Assembly: GCA_023386455.1 (NCBI GenBank)
Contig: JAEWJO010000687.1
Location: 1 to 11,008, forward strand
Direction: 5' to 3'
Origin: Pseudomonadota bacterium
GTDB lineage: Bacteria; Myxococcota_A; Polyangia; Haliangiales; Haliangiaceae
DNA: 11,008 bases
In this document: in pieces, positions 7,773 to 11,008 of the stretch
Layout of the letters: each line of letters opens with the position of its first letter
Numbering within the stretch: position 1 is the first letter of the stretch
The notes under the pieces: model-generated
The model's database searches: none
What the model was told of the DNA's origin: nothing
The model's input: only the letters and a program-made list of their open reading frames with translations
Translations under genes and position numbers: made by a program

Positions 7773-8905
7773 AGCCGCTCCTGCCCGGTGCCACCGTCGG
7801 CGTGCTCGGCGGCGGCCAGCTCGGTCGCATGATGGCGATCGAGGCGCGGCGCATGGGCTACCGCGTCGTCGTGCTCGATCCGAGCCCGCGCTGCCCGACC
7901 GCGCAGGTCGCCGACGGCGTCGTCGTCGGTGCACTCGACGATCTCGAGAGCGCGCGTCACCTCGCGAGGCAGGTCGACGTGATCACGCTCGATACCGAGC
8001 ACGTGCCGGCCGACCTGCTCGCCGAGCTCGAGAAGCTCGTCCCCGTGCGGCCCGGCTCGTCGGTGCTGCGCACGATCAACGCCCGCCAGATCCAGAAGCA
8101 GTTCCTCGATCGCCTCGGCCTCCCGCAGGCCCACTGGGCGCCGTCGACCACCCCGCCCGAGCTCGAGGTCGCGCTCGCGCGCCTCGGCCGGCCGGCGATC
8201 GTCAAGGTCCGCCGCGCCGGCTACGACGGCAAGGGCCAGGTCCGCGTCGACGAGACCGGCGATGCTGCCGCCGAGCTCGCGAAGCTGCGCGGCGAGCCGT
8301 CGGTCGCCGAGGAGCTCGTCCGGTTCAAGCGCGAGATCTCGGTCGTGCTCGCGCGCGGCCTCACCGGCGAGCTGAAGATCTATCCGATCGCCGAGAACGT
8401 CCATCGCCGCCACATCCTCCACACGACCCGCGCGCCCGCGCCGATGAAGCCCGCGATGAAGGTCCGCGCCGAGGAGATCGCGATCTCGGTCGCCGAGGCG
8501 CTCGACCACGTCGGCGTGATGGCCGTCGAGATGTTCGAGCTCGTCGACGGGCGCCTGCTCGTCAACGAGATCGCGCCGCGCACGCACAACAGCGGCCACT
8601 ACACGTGGGGGGCCTGCGTCACGTCCCAGTTCGAGCAGCACATCCGCGCCGTCTGCGGCCTGCCGCTCGGCGACCCTCGCCCGACGACCGGTGCGGTCAT
8701 GGTCAACCTGATCGGCGATCTGTGGCGGACCGGCCAGCCGCCGTGGGGCCACGTCCTCGAGCGCCCCGAGGCGCGCCTGCACCTCTACGGCAAGGACGCA
8801 CCCGCGCCGGGCCGGAAGATGGGTCACGTCCTGCTGCTCGATGACGATACCGATCGTGCGCTCGTAACTGCCGACCAGCTGATCGCGACGCTGACGCCTA
8901 CGTGA
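7769..8905 (+). CDS. purK: N5-carboxyaminoimidazole ribonucleotide synthase
   Basis: A 378-residue ATP-grasp enzyme that joins AIR and bicarbonate using ATP to form N5-CAIR, the substrate of PurE. It opens with the nucleotide-fold motif GVLGGGQLGRMMA (11-23). The ATP-grasp core includes RRAGYDGKGQ (148-157), the EELVRFKREISVVLARG strand and the metal/active-site segment NEIAPRTHNSGHYT (266-279), followed by the usual SQFEQHIRAVCGLPLG. Length matches the family. Start is GTG 7769 within GTGA overlapping the purE stop; no earlier in-frame start is compatible with the fold. The stop codon is part of an AT-rich patch, TGATAATTT, that may be the promoter of the following gene. Confidence 0.97.
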   Translation: MKPLLPGATVGVLGGGQLGRMMAIEARRMGYRVVVLDPSPRCPTAQVADGVVVGALDDLESARHLARQVDVITLDTEHVPADLLAELEKLVPVRPGSSVLRTINARQIQKQFLDRLGLPQAHWAPSTTPPELEVALARLGRPAIVKVRRAGYDGKGQVRVDETGDAAAELAKLRGEPSVAEELVRFKREISVVLARGLTGELKIYPIAENVHRRHILHTTRAPAPMKPAMKVRAEEIAISVAEALDHVGVMAVEMFELVDGRLLVNEIAPRTHNSGHYTWGACVTSQFEQHIRAVCGLPLGDPRPTTGAVMVNLIGDLWRTGQPPWGHVLERPEARLHLYGKDAPAPGRKMGHVLLLDDDTDRALVTADQLIATLTPT

Positions 8906-8911
8906 TAATTT
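8903..8911 (+). promoter_or_regulatory. possible extended -10 (TGATAATTT) for the FHA protein gene
   Basis: This nine-base AT-rich patch stands out from the surrounding GC-rich sequence. It contains GATAAT (8904-8909, 5 of 6 matches to TATAAT), and can also be read as extended -10 TG-A-TAATTT. Transcription would start about 8-10 nt before ATG 8926. The purK stop is the first three bases. A weak AGG (8915-8917) lies 8 nt before the ATG as a possible ribosome site. Confidence 0.4.
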
Positions 8912-8925
8912 CGCAGGCGCGCTAG

Positions 8926-11008
8926 ATGGCGACCCTGGTCTATACGGACGTCGACGGTATCGACCGCTCGTTCGCACTCGGCATCGACCCCGTGATGGTC
9001 GGCCGCGCGGCCGACTGCGCCATTCGCAGCGAGGACCCCCGCGTCTCGCGCATGCATGCCCGCTTCTTCCTCGACCAGGGCACGCTGTGGGTCGAGGACC
9101 TCGGCAGCTCGAACGGCATCTACGTCGGGCCGCAGAAGATCCAGCGGGCACCGGTGCCCGTCGGCGAGATCGTCCTGATCGGCAGCCTGATGGTCCGGCT
9201 GATGCCGCCGAGCGGCACGATGCCGCCGCCGATGGGCCTCCACGGCACGCTCGCGCAGTGGCTCGAGATGGAGCGCAAGGCGCGCGTCGCCGTCGAGGAG
9301 GAGCGCAACGCGTTCGCCCAGCGCGTCGGCGAGCTGCACGACGAGATGCGCATCCTGCAGGAGGCGCAGAAGCTCCTCCAGCAGGAGGAGGAGACGCTGC
9401 GCGGCGAGCTCGACGACCTGCGCAAGAAGAGCACCGCCGACCTCGAGGCGGTCCGCGTCGACCTCGCGAAGGCGCGCGAGGAGAAGATCGTCGCGACGAC
9501 CTCGGCCGGCCTCACCGCCGCCGAGAAGCTCGCCGAGTCCGATGCCGAGATCGCGCGCCTCCAGCACGAGCTCGCGGAGGCGAAGGCCGCGTCGACGATC
9601 GTCGCGAACAACGCCGAGCCCAAGACGAAGGCGCTCGAGGAGCAGATCGCGCTGCTGACCGCGCGCGCCGAGAAGGCCGAGAAGGATCTCGCCTCGGCGC
9701 AGATCCGCTCGCAGGGCGCCGAGCGCAACCTCCAGCACGCCAACATGCTCGCCGCCAAGGGCGAGACCCGGGCGGCCGATCTGCAGGGCAAGCTCGACGA
9801 GCTCGCCGCCGACAGGGCCCGGATCGCCGCCGAGCTCGCCGCCTCCCACGAGAAGGTCACGCAGCTCGAGGCGCGCCTCGGTGCCGGCGCCGCGCCGGTC
9901 CAGGAGGCCGAGGCCCGCGCATCCAAGCTCGCCGCCGAGCTCGCCGAGCTGCAGCAACAGTACGAGACCACGCGCGGCCGCCTGGCGGAGCTCGAGCAGG
10001 CGGTCACGTCGACGAAGGACGAGGTCGCCGCCGCCGAGAAGCGCGCCGACGCCGCCAGGTCCGAGCTCGCCACCGCCGAGCAGCGCGCGAAGTCCGCCGT
10101 CACCGCCGAGACCGACAAGCTGACCGCGGCGACCTCCAGGATCGCCGAGCTCGAGGCGCGCCTGCGCCAGGTGTCGACGGCCGAGGCCGAGATCGCAGCC
10201 GCGCGCAAGGAGCGCGAGGACTCGCGCGAGAAGACCGCCGGGGCCGAGAAGAAGATCAACGACGCGCTCGCTCGCGCCGAGGAGGCCGAGAACCGCGCCC
10301 GCGCCGCCGACACGATGGCCAAGGCGATGGCGAAGGACGTCGCCGAGGCACTGCGCCGCGCGGTCGACGCCGACGGCAAGGCGCGTGCGGTCGCCCGCGA
10401 GCTCGATGGCGCGCACAAGCGTGCCGAGGCCGCCGAGAAGCGCGATGCCGAGCGCGCCGCTGCGACCCGCACCGCCGAGGAGCGCGCCGAGGCCGCGGAG
10501 GCCAAGCTCGCCGGCGTCGAGAAGGAGCTCACCGACAAGCTGTCGACGCTCGAGAAGGAGCTCGCGGACAAGCTCGCCGCGACCGAGAAGGAGCTCGTCG
10601 CGCGTGCCGAGAAGGTCCAGGCGGACCTCAAGGCCCGCGCCGAGCAGCTGACGCGCGAGCTCAACGCCGAGCGTTCGACCGCGATGACGCTCGTCGATCG
10701 CAAGACCCAGCTCGAGCGCGAGCTCAACGAGGCGCGCACGACGCTCGCGGGCCTGCAGCATCGCGTCGAGCTCGCCGAGGGCAAGGTCGCCGAGTACGAG
10801 GTCACCGTCGAGCAGCTCGAGGACCGGATCCAGGATCTCGAGGCCGGCGTCGCCGTCGAGCAGACCGCCGCCTCGACGTCGCTCCAGGAATGGACCGACA
10901 AGATCAAGCGGCTCGAGGATCAGCTCGCCGAGGCGAAGGCCTCGGCCAAGACCGCCACGAAGACCGCGGCCGGTCTCGAGCGGCGGCTCGAGGCCCTCGA
11001 GACCGAGG
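8926..11008 (+). CDS. FHA-domain protein with very long coiled coil (3' part outside window)
   Basis: The frame starts at ATG 8926 and stays open to the window edge, giving 694 residues with no stop. Residues 1-95 form an FHA domain with the phosphothreonine-binding residues in place: Gly26-Arg27 (VGRAADC), Ser41-Arg42 and His44 (VSRMHARF), and GSSNG (60-64). A Pro/Met-rich linker (94-104) leads to unbroken Ala/Glu/Lys/Arg-rich sequence with heptad-like spacing from about residue 108 to the end, and no membrane segment. FHA domains dock on phosphothreonine, so the protein is likely a cytoplasmic scaffold or filament recruited by Ser/Thr kinases, which are abundant in myxobacteria. Its biological role is not known to me. 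It follows purK by 20 nt but has its own possible promoter. Very few aromatic residues occur after residue 130. Confidence 0.88.
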   Translation, partial: MATLVYTDVDGIDRSFALGIDPVMVGRAADCAIRSEDPRVSRMHARFFLDQGTLWVEDLGSSNGIYVGPQKIQRAPVPVGEIVLIGSLMVRLMPPSGTMPPPMGLHGTLAQWLEMERKARVAVEEERNAFAQRVGELHDEMRILQEAQKLLQQEEETLRGELDDLRKKSTADLEAVRVDLAKAREEKIVATTSAGLTAAEKLAESDAEIARLQHELAEAKAASTIVANNAEPKTKALEEQIALLTARAEKAEKDLASAQIRSQGAERNLQHANMLAAKGETRAADLQGKLDELAADRARIAAELAASHEKVTQLEARLGAGAAPVQEAEARASKLAAELAELQQQYETTRGRLAELEQAVTSTKDEVAAAEKRADAARSELATAEQRAKSAVTAETDKLTAATSRIAELEARLRQVSTAEAEIAAARKEREDSREKTAGAEKKINDALARAEEAENRARAADTMAKAMAKDVAEALRRAVDADGKARAVARELDGAHKRAEAAEKRDAERAAATRTAEERAEAAEAKLAGVEKELTDKLSTLEKELADKLAATEKELVARAEKVQADLKARAEQLTRELNAERSTAMTLVDRKTQLERELNEARTTLAGLQHRVELAEGKVAEYEVTVEQLEDRIQDLEAGVAVEQTAASTSLQEWTDKIKRLEDQLAEAKASAKTATKTAAGLERRLEALETE
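10516..10680 (+). repeat. five tandem 33-bp units encoding 11-residue (hendecad) repeats
   Basis: Residues 531-585 of the FHA coiled-coil protein divide into five 11-residue units: VEKELTDKLST, LEKELADKLAA, TEKELVARAEK, VQADLKARAEQ and LTRELNAERST. Position 1 is usually aliphatic and position 5 is always Leu. The first three units share the DNA core GAGAAGGAGCTC at 33-bp spacing, which suggests recent internal duplication. Hendecads give a straighter coiled coil than heptads. Confidence 0.8.

Noticed and set aside
8824..10907. Very long open frames on the minus strand (about 600 residues) antisense to the coiled-coil gene
   Set aside because: Their translations are Arg/Leu/Gly- or Ser/Ala-rich with no recognisable motif. 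They result from GC-rich GAG/GCC/CTC codons read backwards; the plus frame has an intact FHA domain.

Overview
The window is about 11 kb of very GC-rich DNA (roughly 70 % by eye) with tightly packed genes and strong G/C preference at third codon positions. The gene types (an orphan TonB-like protein, membrane-anchored beta-propeller, FHA plus giant coiled coil) and the start-site signals point to a myxobacterium-like member of Myxococcota, possibly the Haliangium/Kofleria side. That placement is inference: no marker gene for taxonomy is present. I see no rRNA, tRNA, CRISPR array, transposase or phage gene, so this looks like ordinary chromosome.

Layout. (1) 3-161, plus strand: the C-terminal end of a membrane protein that starts outside the window. 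(2) 165-2704, minus strand: a three-gene unit read right to left, TonB-like protein, then ABC ATPase (TTG start, 18 nt downstream), then ABC-2 type permease (ATGA overlap with the ATPase). (3) 2806-4077, plus strand: a 423-residue permease of the ArsB/NhaD/SLC13-like ion transporter superfamily, divergent from the TonB unit and overlapping at its 3' end, tail to tail, with the next gene. (4) 4061-5754, minus strand: a glutathione S-transferase followed after 23 nt by a membrane-anchored, Pro-rich, seven-repeat beta-propeller protein of unknown role. (5) 5785-8905, plus strand: SixA-type phosphohistidine phosphatase, then sua5/tsaC-purE-purK, the last three coupled by 4-nt start/stop overlaps. 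(6) 8926 to the window end, plus strand: an FHA-domain protein with at least 580 residues of coiled coil, still open at the right edge.

How genes work together. The ATPase and permease make one ABC-2 transporter; the TonB-like protein is encoded with them, but no ExbB/ExbD is in view. PurK and PurE are the two successive steps AIR to N5-CAIR to CAIR of purine synthesis. Sua5, which makes threonylcarbamoyl-AMP for tRNA t6A, is in the same coupled unit; Sua5 and PurK both consume ATP plus bicarbonate.

Most interesting. There is no single obvious new enzyme system, but there is a repeated start-site architecture. Four genes have a TAnnnT hexamer (TAGAGT, TAGGCT, TAGAGT, TACGCT) ending only 6-8 nt before a GTG or ATG start and no Shine-Dalgarno sequence, which predicts leaderless mRNAs. 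Two of these promoters lie back to back with 5 nt between them. Also notable are a (Gly-Ser)16 array in the TonB-like linker built from blocks of identical codons, a (Pro-Thr-Ser-Val)4 array in the propeller protein, and five tandem 11-residue repeats in the coiled coil.
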